In this document: positions 37,501-43,664 of the stretch, piece after piece
Layout: each line of letters begins with the position of its first letter
Numbering within the stretch: position 1 is the stretch's first letter
Assembly (NCBI RefSeq): GCF_030010625.1
Contig: NZ_JASCXN010000004.1
Coordinates: 124,001-188,000, forward strand
Direction: 5' to 3'
Origin: Streptomyces sp. CC208A
GTDB taxonomy: Bacteria > Actinomycetota > Actinomycetes > Streptomycetales > Streptomycetaceae
DNA length: 64,000 bases
Notes under the pieces: model-generated
The model's database searches: none
What the model was told of the DNA's origin: nothing
The model's input: only the letters and a program-made list of their open reading frames with translations
Translations under genes and position numbers: made by a program

Positions 37501-37915
37501 CGGGCCCCGCGGCGGCCTCCAGCGTCACACTGCCGTCCGGATTCGCCCACGTCGTGGTGGACTCCGTACGCTCGCCGAGCACCTCGACGCGCTCGCCGGA
37601 CAGCCGCGCCGCGACCTGGGCGGAAGCCAGGTTCTTCGCCTCGGTGGCGACGCCCCCCGCCCCGGCCTTCTCGGCCACGGCGGCCGGCAGGTCCTTCGAC
37701 AGGGCGACGGCCTGCCCACTGGCGGCGACGGTGACCGCGGACTGGACGCCGAGCGCGGCGACCACGGTCAGCGCTATTCGGCTCACCACCCGCTTGCGCC
37801 GAGTGAAGACGAGAGTGGAGCCGGACCAGTCCGACTCGGCTTCACGGGCCACGGAAACAAGGGGAGATCTATACGACCCCCGAGCCCCCGCCCCATCACC
37901 GTAGGGGTGATGCAT
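31562..37915 (-). CDS. Giant secreted RHS/YD-repeat protein, probable polymorphic toxin
   Basis: A 2117-residue protein. The ATG is eight bases behind AAGGAG. An unusually long N-region (38 residues, ending RRKR) precedes a hydrophobic secretion segment at about 45-70. Then follow a region with DNRLRE-like features (about 380-540, QPNWNRKWATST), Ig/fibronectin-like strands, and from about residue 1080 many YD repeats (YDATGRLRQAWDPR, YDRFGNTVRE, YDLLNRPVRV, YDAAGRLTVVE). The RHS core closes with RYNPATGRFTTPDP-like and GDPVNGYDLDG motifs, after which a unique 113-residue tip rich in Trp, Tyr and Arg ends the protein. RHS shells usually encapsulate C-terminal toxins; the tip belongs to no family I recognise. 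Confidence 0.9.
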   Translation of the reverse strand: MHHPYGDGAGARGSYRSPLVSVAREAESDWSGSTLVFTRRKRVVSRIALTVVAALGVQSAVTVAASGQAVALSKDLPAAVAEKAGAGGVATEAKNLASAQVAARLSGERVEVLGERTESTTTWANPDGSVTLEAAAGPVRFQDERSGEWRDVDVELVERADGSVAGKAHPLDLTLAGKTATARAAEIKASGRKPGDPKTPAVPLVTLDDGDGKEMTVSWHGALPAPEVDGTEARYADAMPYTDLIVESTRTGFEQFLELKDRRAVDANGTVNLSLVAKGLKAEANADGSVTFVDGETGRKAGLLPAPVMWDAQVDPRSGEHTHTAKVGLKVAQRGNRIDLTLTPDAAFLADPATKFPVTVDPAVNIGAGFDTFVQQGYTTDQSAATELKLGNNGSGQVARSFLAFPMATIKGKQITAAKLNLWNHHSWSCTAKSWEVWDTSSASTSTRWTAQPNWNRKWATSTATKGFSSSCADGWVSTDITTLAQAWAANGNGTNTLGVRATDETDPYGWKRFNSANAASNTPYLSVTYTSYPAVPTALAVDPSQVNAYNGKRYVTSLTPQLSAKVSDPDGGTVSAQFEVTPDPAYNDAGTYGYTATTAAVASGGTAKLTVPADKAFPAGSHLRYRARAYDGGLYSGWTGYTAFVLNTAKPAAPSIVCDAYPKDIWSDKSATGARCTLDTTSTDGQGYLWGLDDPAVPNRIDDTANGTGGDPQTVTVNPADGWHTLYARTVDSGGNLSTATTAYSFGVGADGAALLTPGEGERPARRVGLSAKGKSDYTGVTYQYRRGETDTWKNVPVAHVTKAADGSAVTAWPVATASGVSPQLTWNVTDTLAEDGPIDVRAAFSNGTGTGYTQANTVTVDRDAGTAPLGKAGPGTVNLLTGDLGLSATDASAFDMSVFRTASSRRPAAGTEQEGQAPIFGPEWVSGTVAEITESQWTLLRKTSDTAVALVDAEGEETGFTATNGGGWKPEPGAEHLTLTGSLTGSFTLKDTEGITTTFTRVDPAMTAWNVSSTYLAADNSTTTVVSTKTTVGGKTMARPKWVIAPTSAVPAATCETAPATKGCRVLEYVYPLTTTATDTAFGDYVGRVKLIRLWATAPGADASTSVSVAAYHYDATGRLRQAWDPRVSPSLKTEYTYDTAGRVVQLTPPGELPWTFTYGKAGNAATAGDGMLLKASRAGLKQGTADTVEGTATTSVVYDVPLTGATAPQQMGIAQVKAWGQTDAPTDATAVFPADVTPAGHAGSALTAADYRRAVVTYTNASGREVNSAQPGGGITTTEYDRFGNTVRELTATNRTVALGLTAADKSVQADLGITPLTTAERAELLSTRVLYNDTGTRQLQQFGPLRRISLTKDLVSGGTTLLTAGTSVAARAWTVNEYDGGRPTDGTAKIADQITRSVTGAQIADFPALHAETRTTQTVYDWVKGLPTKTVQDPSGLALTTTTEYDAQGRVTKQLLPGATGTDAATRVTTYWTATGTGTCAGRPEWADLVCSTGPAGAVTGGGTNPSQLPTVVTEYDRWGAPAKATETANGVVRTTTVTVDNAGRPLQTSMTGGAGQAVPTATTEYDPATGRAVRTTSPTGGTITRQFDRLGRVIAYTDADGGVTRTEYDLLNRPVRVSDSVPSTVGYTYDHASEPGGMATSMTDSVAGTFSVRYDADGGVTEEKLPGGYTLTVDRDTTGTVRGRTYVRDSDGLPVFSDAVDESVHGQVTGHVGWSSQQYRYDAAGRLTVVEDETEGICTRRAYGFDKRTNRTSLTSAPGAEGAACPTTGGTTTTHTYDSADRIVDSGYAYDAFGRTTALPGTQVEYHANDLVHRQTAGTVRQTWQLDAAQRFRSWTVEQDEAGTWTTTAARLNHFADDGDSPRWIVEDTTGGDVTRLIDSVTGDLAATTGAEGGTVLQLTTVHGDVALQLPLDPADAPLALDNDEYGNPRPGQPATRYGWLGAAKRSAETPAGLTLMGVRLYNPATGRFTTPDPVYGASANAYEYALGDPVNGYDLDGRKPTKTTSWKRISTYWVNSKWYKSTYSNMPRPLRAFFQGIQARFFLGVYIDSMLWQYRNRWGVWERYVNGARKVKRGKVTTGYYNFADRSRITVCIPWVGCYSKTSPWDDGRWG

Positions 37916-38545
37916 CGATGATTCTCCTTGCTTGTCCTGTTCCAGGACGACACACATCCTGATCGGGGTGCGATCTTCACCCATGAGGCGAAGATCACAA
38001 TTCCCGCGAGAGGCGGACAAGGAACGGGTTTCGGGAAGCCGAGCGGAGCCTTTGTGACCGATTGGACACGGAACGCACCCCCCGGGTGGCGCGCAGAGTA
38101 ATCAATTCACCCCCCTCCGCAATTAAGGATCATTCAACCCGTCAGAAATATTGATCGATTCGTTAGCACCCACCCGAAGGGTCGCGCTTTCGGCAGAGAA
38201 CCGAGCGAACAGTCCGGAATTCCCATCAGGATCGGCTTTCCGGGGACCGAATTACCTCGACCCGACGCCCACTCACCCGTCCAACTCCAGACCGGTAAAG
38301 CAAACTTGGCCGCGCCAAAATCGCTGACGTTCCCTCAAGGGAGAGTTGTCCGCCGAGTCCGCCCGCGGAACGGCCTCGCAGGCGGTACCTGACCACGCCC
38401 GGCCGACCTCGACAGCACGGGTGATCCTGAGCGATCCGGCCCCGCAGCCCGGTGCGGGCCACGCCCGGACGCCGTCCCGCCGGGGCACCCGTGGGCCCGA
38501 CGGGTTCGGCCCCAGGGACAGGGCGACCTGTTTCCCATGGGAAGG
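37916..38545. other. Upstream region of the RHS gene, no convincing gene
   Basis: About 630 bases. The part from 38090 to 38180 is AT-richer than the rest of the window (around ATTAAGGATCATTCAAC and AAATATTGATCGATTC) and probably holds the RHS promoter. Short open frames on both strands have Arg/Pro-rich composition without ribosome sites and are not called. Confidence 0.6.
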
Positions 38546-38914
38546 TCACCTCTTACCCATGAGGATTTCCTCCCGACTCTCCAGCCCTTCACCCGCCCTC
38601 CGGCTCTCTTCCCACTCCCCCTGAACGAGCACGGACAGCCGGACAGCCGGAAAGACCCCCCTGCTCTTCCGGACTCGAGCGCGGCCCTCCAAAACAGCCG
38701 TACCGAAAGGAACCACCGTCTCCGCGGGCACCTCGTCGTAGGTGAACCCCGAGATCATGACCCGGTGATCCACCCCCTCACCAAGCCGCTCAAGAACGAT
38801 CCGCAACCCGTCGGCCGCCTCGACTTCCAGCAGGCCCAGGTGATCGTCCTTCAGGATGCCGACGATCGCGAACCCACTCCCCGCCGGCTTGACGTCGGCG
38901 AAGGCTTCCTCCAC
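38546..38914 (-). CDS. Hypothetical protein, possibly truncated at its start
   Basis: A 122-residue frame beginning at GTG. The composition is protein-like (GFAIVGILKDDHLGLLEVEA, RIVLERLGEGVDHRVMISG, FTYDEVPAETVVPF), with predicted alternating strands. Upstream the frame stays open for about 39 codons to a TGA without another start, so an older start may have been lost. It lies between the RHS gene and the immunity-type gene run, on the RHS strand, and could be an immunity-type protein. Not recognised. Confidence 0.45.
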   Translation of the reverse strand: MEEAFADVKPAGSGFAIVGILKDDHLGLLEVEAADGLRIVLERLGEGVDHRVMISGFTYDEVPAETVVPFGTAVLEGRARVRKSRGVFPAVRLSVLVQGEWEESRRAGEGLESREEILMGKR

Positions 38915-39189
38915 TTCTTCGATTTCCCTTGCTCCCCCGGCGTTCCTCGGCGCCGCGGAGATGACATCTCCATCGGAGACGGCGAATCTTCGAAGGCGCC
39001 CGCCCCATGGCCCTCCAGAACTCCCGTTCCCTCATTCAGCAGTCCCGGCGACCGAGGTCTCATCCCCGCCTTCTCCCGCTCCCCTGCCGCCGCCGCAGAA
39101 AACGTACGGGTGGGAGTTGCCTTCGGGGCGCGGAGAAGTGCCGCTCGCCGCCGAGCCACCCGTAGCGCCGGATGACCGTGGCCGTCCGG

Positions 39190-39267
39190 AACCCTGGCGC
39201 GTGGATGCGCGACGAGACGATCGACGCGTACGTACCGGCCGGCCGCACGGGCGTGCGGGACTCCACC
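39190..39267 (+). pseudogene. Fragment of a recombinase-like gene, paralogous to the gene at 46273
   Basis: The translation NPGAWMRDETIDAY...GVRDST aligns without gaps to DPGTWLRTETIDAF...AAKDST, residues 67-92 of the recombinase-like protein encoded at 46273-47199, with 13 of 26 residues identical. A TAG stop closes the frame just upstream (39163) and downstream homology fades into the 52-bp repeat. It is a diverged relic, not a recent duplicate. Confidence 0.65.
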
Positions 39268-39334
39268 GGACAGACGCTCCACGGCGGCGTCGGCTCTCCC
39301 GCGAGGCGCTTCCCGCTCGCCCGGAACGACCTCG

Positions 39335-39386
39335 CCCGGAACGACGAAGATCCCGCCCGATCTTTCGATCGGACGGGATCTCGTCA
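39335..39386. repeat. Left copy of the 52-bp terminator repeat
   Basis: Bases 39335-39386 match 49165-49216 in direct orientation at 50 of 52 positions. The core is a hairpin, GATCCCGCCCGATC / GATCGGACGGGATC with a four-base loop, extended by GACGA/TCGTC. The right copy is the terminator of tRNA-Ala. A further nine bases (CGCTGGTGG) identical to the tRNA 3' flank follow three bases later here, but at a different spacing from the tRNA copy. Confidence 0.85.
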
Positions 39387-39491
39387 TCCGCTGGTGGGCT
39401 GTTCACGAGTGGGGCTGACCAGCGGTGCAAGCAGGCGTTCAAAGATCGTTCCCCAACCTGCCGGTGATCGTTTCCCACGTACACTGCCGGG

Positions 39492-40586
39492 ATGCCGCAG
39501 AGGAGCCCGGTCCGGGTCGATGAGGGTGCGCTGTTGGAACGGCTCGGTCCTGATGCCACGAGGTTCGACCTGACCGGCGCCTCGTTGATCGTCGGTGCCA
39601 CGGAGATCCAGATCATCGCCGACGCCAATGACGACCCGGCGTCCAGCGGCGTCTGGAGTCGGGACCAGTTCCGTCTGGTCGGCGAGGTACCCGCAGACAT
39701 CAACGAGGCGCTGACCGGCTACCGGGACGTCTGGAGCTTCGACGAACTCAGGCAGCGGCCGGTGAGCATCGCCATCAGGGTCGGTATCGGTTGCTTGCTG
39801 CTCGGACGAGCCGAGTTCCGCCACTGGGGGCCCGGCCGCTACGAGTTCAAGTTCGTCGAGCCGCTGGCCAGCGGGGTGCTGGAGGTGGTCCGGCCCTCCG
39901 TTCCCGATCCGGTACTGCCCACACCGGCGTGGGTGGATCTCGTGGTGGCGCGTCCGCAGGAGGCGTTGACGCTGTTCGTCGAGTCGTGGTTCGCCCGGTC
40001 CCGACAACCGAGCATCAACACGTCGGCGGAGGCCGTGCCGGCCGCGCTGGCTGCCTTTTACCGCCTGGCCGAAGAGCGGCCGGGAATCCTGGGTTCGCAC
40101 AACTACGTGCACGAACCGGAGCCCGACCGGTGTGGCCGGGGCGAGGAGCACTTCTCGTTCGCCTGCGAGGGGCAGGGATGCTGGTCATGGTGCTGCCCAC
40201 GCCGTCCGGACACAGAGAACGGGGAGCACACCGTCCTGCTCGTCCGGGACGACGAGGCACTGCCCGAGCAGGAGCCGCTGAGCAGGTTCCTGCTCCAGTT
40301 CGTTCTGCACGAGGCGACCTTCAGTGCTCCTTACCTGGCACAGGCCGTCGCCTCTGCCGACGACATCGTCCCCCTGCTCCGCTCCGTGCTGCGGGATGTC
40401 CCGCTGCGGCCCTTCATGGCACCACTCGATCCGACGACTTTCCTCACCGGCCCCGGCATCGTGGTCGCACTCTCGGACGGCCCGGGAGAGGACGGCGAAG
40501 CCGCCGTCAGCATCGGCGCCCTCCACCGCAGCGCCCTGCGCCCTCTCGGGCAGTTCGACGTCCCCTGGATCAGATTCGATGGCTGA
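39492..40586 (+). CDS. Hypothetical protein, SUKH/SMI1-like immunity type
   Basis: A 364-residue cytoplasmic protein. The second half contains GILGSHNYVHEPEPD and HFSFACEGQGCWSW, resembling the FYEENQGVWxW motif common in SUKH/SMI1-KNR4-type immunity proteins. No signal peptide or membrane segment. The next gene starts eight bases before this stop, so the pair is coupled. It is the first of a run of immunity-type genes lying divergently from the RHS toxin-like gene. Family assignment is by motif resemblance only. Confidence 0.6.
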   Translation: MPQRSPVRVDEGALLERLGPDATRFDLTGASLIVGATEIQIIADANDDPASSGVWSRDQFRLVGEVPADINEALTGYRDVWSFDELRQRPVSIAIRVGIGCLLLGRAEFRHWGPGRYEFKFVEPLASGVLEVVRPSVPDPVLPTPAWVDLVVARPQEALTLFVESWFARSRQPSINTSAEAVPAALAAFYRLAEERPGILGSHNYVHEPEPDRCGRGEEHFSFACEGQGCWSWCCPRRPDTENGEHTVLLVRDDEALPEQEPLSRFLLQFVLHEATFSAPYLAQAVASADDIVPLLRSVLRDVPLRPFMAPLDPTTFLTGPGIVVALSDGPGEDGEAAVSIGALHRSALRPLGQFDVPWIRFDG

Positions 40587-41376
40587 TGCCTTCCCACCCC
40601 CGGAGGAGTGGGATGCTGCGGTGGCGGACCGCTTCCGGGACGAGTGCTTCGAGCCCGGTCTGCGGCGCATCTTCCGGTCCGTGGTGGCCGATCGGATACC
40701 TACCGACGAGCTGCCGCCGCACAGTGCTCTGCTCTTCGGGCCAGAGTTCGGGCCCTTCGCCTCCGACCGCGAGTTCGCAAGCGACTTCTACAACGAAATC
40801 CATCACCAGGGCATCAGTAACGCGTACACCGCACAGGCGGTGCCCATGGTGGCCGCCCTCGCCGCCGACGAGCGCGTTCCGGCTGATGAGCGAGCCAGCC
40901 TGACGACGCTCCTCTTCCACATCGCCGCCGAGACCGACCGCCTCACGGCGGACTGCTGGCCCCGGCAGCACCCGCAGACTGATCCAGCCGCAGCTGCCCG
41001 GGCACGCGCAGCCGTCCGGCGGACGCTTCCAGAGCTGGTGGCCCGTTGGGATACCGCGTCCCTGGATGTCCGCCTCGCTCTGGCCGCCCTCTGTGCCAGC
41101 TTCCCCGAGGAGCCGGCGTCATTCCCCTTGCTGGAACGAACGGGAGCATTGGCAGAGGACCTGCACGACAGCCGGCCGCTCTCCGGCTTCCTCCGCTTCG
41201 CACTGCTCACTGGCACCGCCCCGGAAGAGGCACTGCACACCCGGGTCGACGAGCTGACCTCCTCCTACTGGAGAACCACCCCACGCGAACTCCCTGCTCG
41301 GCAACGGGCAGTGCACCTGCTCGACCAGATGCTGGCCTGGCTCCGGTGGAAAGTGCTTCCCAACCTCGCCGAATGA
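40579..41376 (+). CDS. HEAT-repeat-like hypothetical protein
   Basis: A 265-residue alpha-helical protein whose ATG overlaps the upstream gene. The stretch HHQGISNAYTAQAVPMVAAL followed by VPADERASLTTLLFHIA is similar to AHQGTCTDTTVEAVPFLMEL and VAPGSRLVLLGDLLRLA in the gene at 43664, and RWDTASLDVRLALAALCAS matches RWENESDAVRFALAALTAL there. Thus both carry the same HEAT-like module. Such helical solenoids occur among immunity proteins of polymorphic toxin loci. Function otherwise unknown. Confidence 0.65.
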   Translation: MADAFPPPEEWDAAVADRFRDECFEPGLRRIFRSVVADRIPTDELPPHSALLFGPEFGPFASDREFASDFYNEIHHQGISNAYTAQAVPMVAALAADERVPADERASLTTLLFHIAAETDRLTADCWPRQHPQTDPAAAARARAAVRRTLPELVARWDTASLDVRLALAALCASFPEEPASFPLLERTGALAEDLHDSRPLSGFLRFALLTGTAPEEALHTRVDELTSSYWRTTPRELPARQRAVHLLDQMLAWLRWKVLPNLAE

Positions 41377-41497
41377 CCGCGCCGGTCACCAGACGCCTCG
41401 AACGGCACGCGGAAACGACGAAGTCCCAACGTGCTCACGCATCACGGTCATGAGCCGCTGACCGTATTCTGCTGCCCTGAGACCACGAAGGAGACGT

Positions 41498-42211
41498 ATG
41501 AGGTTCTCTCCCGGCGTAGGCGTTCACCCTGACCTTCCCGGCACTCTCGTTCACTTCACGGGACGCCCACGAAGCAGCGATGACCATCCCCCGGCTCATG
41601 CGAATGGGACCGCCGAGGATCGGCTGGTGGGCATCCTCCGTGAGGGAAAGATTCGCGGGAGTGTGCCGTACCGACAGAGCCAGGCTGTGGTCTGCCTGGG
41701 CGAGCCTTCCGATGCCGCTCGTCGGGTCCTGCTTCGCGACGGCATTGGCCCGCGCGGACCGTACGAGCCATGGGCGCTTCTACTCGACCGCGAGGCTCTC
41801 ATAGCCGCTGGTGCCCGGCCAGTGCTCTATCTCTCGGACGAGGAGTTGCTCGCGACTGATGGAATGTCAGCCCGATTTCGTGGCCGGCGAGTGCGCTACG
41901 AACCCGGCTCCGCAGATTGGCTGCACGAGCGCGAATGGCGGCTTACGTTCAACGACGACGAAACTCCCGACTTCGTACTCACAGCCGATGCCGTCGCGGG
42001 CGTCATCGTCGGCGAACAGGGTTGGATGCCTCCGAGCAACTTCGATGAGCAACCCCTTCCCCATGAGCTCTTCAACTATCCAGAGGCTCTCGATTCGAAG
42101 CCACGATGGTGGTGGGACGGCAAGGATCTCGTGGAAGACGGAACATTCGCACTTCGCGAGCGGTATGAGTACGAGAAGTGGTTCCTCCTCGATTTCATGG
42201 GCCTCATCTGA
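41498..42211 (+). CDS. Hypothetical protein with HEREWRL motif
   Basis: A 237-residue protein with a good ribosome site (AAGGAG, five bases before ATG). It opens with LVHFTGRP..., then RLVGILREGKIRGS, AVVCLGEPSDAARR and WLHEREWRLTF. The order of a HFTG-like strand, a boundary helix with GI..G.I, and a late ExREWR element resembles DUF2971/ADP-ribosyltransferase-like accessory proteins, but I cannot place it with confidence. It could be an effector or defence protein rather than an immunity protein. Confidence 0.6.
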   Translation: MRFSPGVGVHPDLPGTLVHFTGRPRSSDDHPPAHANGTAEDRLVGILREGKIRGSVPYRQSQAVVCLGEPSDAARRVLLRDGIGPRGPYEPWALLLDREALIAAGARPVLYLSDEELLATDGMSARFRGRRVRYEPGSADWLHEREWRLTFNDDETPDFVLTADAVAGVIVGEQGWMPPSNFDEQPLPHELFNYPEALDSKPRWWWDGKDLVEDGTFALRERYEYEKWFLLDFMGLI

Positions 42212-42230
42212 CGGTGATCGCCCCCTGTGG

Positions 42231-42731
42231 ATGATGGTGTTTGTGACGAGCATCAGTGGCGACCATGTGAAGGTCCACTTCCGGATGGATGTGGACGAGG
42301 ACGGCTGGCCGCCGGCGAGCGTCGAGAGCCTGTGGGCGGTGGACCTCGGTGACGGCACGGTGCGTTTGGACAACACGCCCTGGTTCGTACGTGGAGTCGC
42401 CAGCGACGACATCGTCCGGGTTGAGATCGACGATGAGGGCGTCCGCTGGGCTGGCGAGACGGTCCGATCCTCAGAGAACTGCACGATCCGGCTGATCGTG
42501 TTGAAGGACGGCGGCTCGGCTGCTGCCCGGCAGAGCGTTCTGGAGATCTTCCACAAGCTCGGCACGACAGGCGAGGGCATCGAGCGGTACCGGATGGTGG
42601 CGCTGGATGTCCCGCCGGAGGCGGACCTGCCGCGAATCCGCAAGCTCCTGGAACACGGTACAGCGAAAGGCTGGTGGCACTGGGAGGAAGGGTGCGTCAC
42701 CGCTGCTTGGAGGTCAACGGCCACGGACTGA
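42231..42731 (+). CDS. DUF4265 domain protein
   Basis: A 166-residue protein matching DUF4265: VKVHFRMDVDEDGWPPASVESLWAV-type start (about residues 12-36), DNTPWFVRGVASDDIVRVE in the centre, then a ferredoxin-like second half ending with a Trp-rich WWHWEEG. The family is frequent beside polymorphic toxins and is presumed to provide immunity. ATG start chosen; a GTG four codons later is possible. No strong ribosome site is seen for either. Confidence 0.75.
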   Translation: MMVFVTSISGDHVKVHFRMDVDEDGWPPASVESLWAVDLGDGTVRLDNTPWFVRGVASDDIVRVEIDDEGVRWAGETVRSSENCTIRLIVLKDGGSAAARQSVLEIFHKLGTTGEGIERYRMVALDVPPEADLPRIRKLLEHGTAKGWWHWEEGCVTAAWRSTATD

Positions 42732-42797
42732 GCGGCTGCGCGTGCTGCTGGCGGTCCGCCGAGGTCTCTGTCAGTGGCGCCGTGCATGATCGGGCGC

Positions 42798-43664
42798 ATG
42801 ACACATGGTTCCCGGGATGCCCTTCACTCTCTCGCCTTGCAGCATCTGTCGCCTGAGGTTGCCGAGAAGTGGATCGGTCTGCTTCGCCCTGGTGCGCGCC
42901 TGGAGGTAGCGGCCGGCTCTGACGATGGCGTCGTTCGGCTCGGTGGCCTCCCGTCCTTGCCGGTCGATGTGGAGTGGCCGGTGTGGGACGGGCACGGCCC
43001 GCTCTCCCTCGTCGCCTCGATCGACTGCGGGCGCCTGCCAGCGATTGCGCTGGACATCGATCTGCCCTCAGCAGGGACGCTGCTGTTCTTCTACTTCGAT
43101 GGGCAGCTGGACGACGGCGACGCTCTCGTTCTGGCCGAGGACCGAGAGAGCTGGGCGGGCGCCCGCGTGCTCTATGTGGCAGCTGACGAGGAAGTGACGG
43201 AGCGTGGGGCGCCTGCAGGGCTCAAGCCGTATCCAGTGGTGCCGCTGACCGCTCGGGTGGAGATGACGGCGACCGAGCCGTGGCATCCGTCCGTACGTGC
43301 TGCCTTCGCCCCCGGTGCCCCGCTGGGGAACCGGTACGACCACCCCGTCTGCTCGCAGGAGTTCCTCGACGCGCTGTGGAAGTTCGACGAAGAGGTGGGG
43401 CATCAGATCGGCGGCCACGCTCACTCGGTGCAGAACCCTGTGGAGATCGAGATCGCGGAGGCGGTCCTGAACGGCGAGGCATCCTGGGACGACCCGCGGC
43501 TGTCCGAGGAGGCGGGCAACTGGGTGCTGCTGGCCCAGTTCGACAGCGAGGACGCCGCGGACATGATGTGGGGTGATGCCGGAGCCCTGTACTGGCTGAT
43601 CCGCCCGGAAGACCTGGCCGAGCGGCGCTTCGAGCGGGCGATGTTCACCTGGCAGTGCAGCTGA
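42798..43664 (+). CDS. YwqG/DUF1963 family protein
   Basis: A 288-residue protein with the YwqG features: RLGGLPSLPVDVEWP near residue 50, LSLVASIDCGRLP, GTLLFFYFDGQ at about 98, HQIGGHAHSVQNP at about 211, and WVLLAQFDSEDAADMMWGDAGALYWLI near the end. DUF1963 proteins are common in toxin-immunity loci and in general stress roles; the Gly-Gly-His segment is the conserved core. The next gene starts inside its stop codon (TGATG), so they are coupled. Confidence 0.85.
   Translation: MTHGSRDALHSLALQHLSPEVAEKWIGLLRPGARLEVAAGSDDGVVRLGGLPSLPVDVEWPVWDGHGPLSLVASIDCGRLPAIALDIDLPSAGTLLFFYFDGQLDDGDALVLAEDRESWAGARVLYVAADEEVTERGAPAGLKPYPVVPLTARVEMTATEPWHPSVRAAFAPGAPLGNRYDHPVCSQEFLDALWKFDEEVGHQIGGHAHSVQNPVEIEIAEAVLNGEASWDDPRLSEEAGNWVLLAQFDSEDAADMMWGDAGALYWLIRPEDLAERRFERAMFTWQCS

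Larger units (their letters stand above)
38915..39491. other. Decayed interval between RHS side and immunity gene run
   Basis: About 580 bases without an intact gene. It holds a fragment of a recombinase-like gene (39190-39267) and the left copy of the 52-bp hairpin repeat (39335-39386). Open frames across it are Arg/Ser/Pro-rich and lack starts with ribosome sites. The interval looks like an eroded junction of an inserted segment. Confidence 0.55.

Noticed and set aside
32192..37921. A 1909-codon open frame on the plus strand across the RHS gene
   Set aside because: It is the mirror of a GC-rich coding strand: Gly/Val/Arg-rich, no domains, no ribosome site, while the minus strand encodes clear YD repeats.
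38226..38549. A 107-codon minus-strand frame upstream of RHS
   Set aside because: Arg/Pro/Gly-rich with no ribosome site or family resemblance; more likely noncoding.
38851..39387. A 178-codon minus-strand frame across the left repeat
   Set aside because: It starts inside the terminator hairpin and overlaps the recombinase relic on the other strand; composition is random-like.
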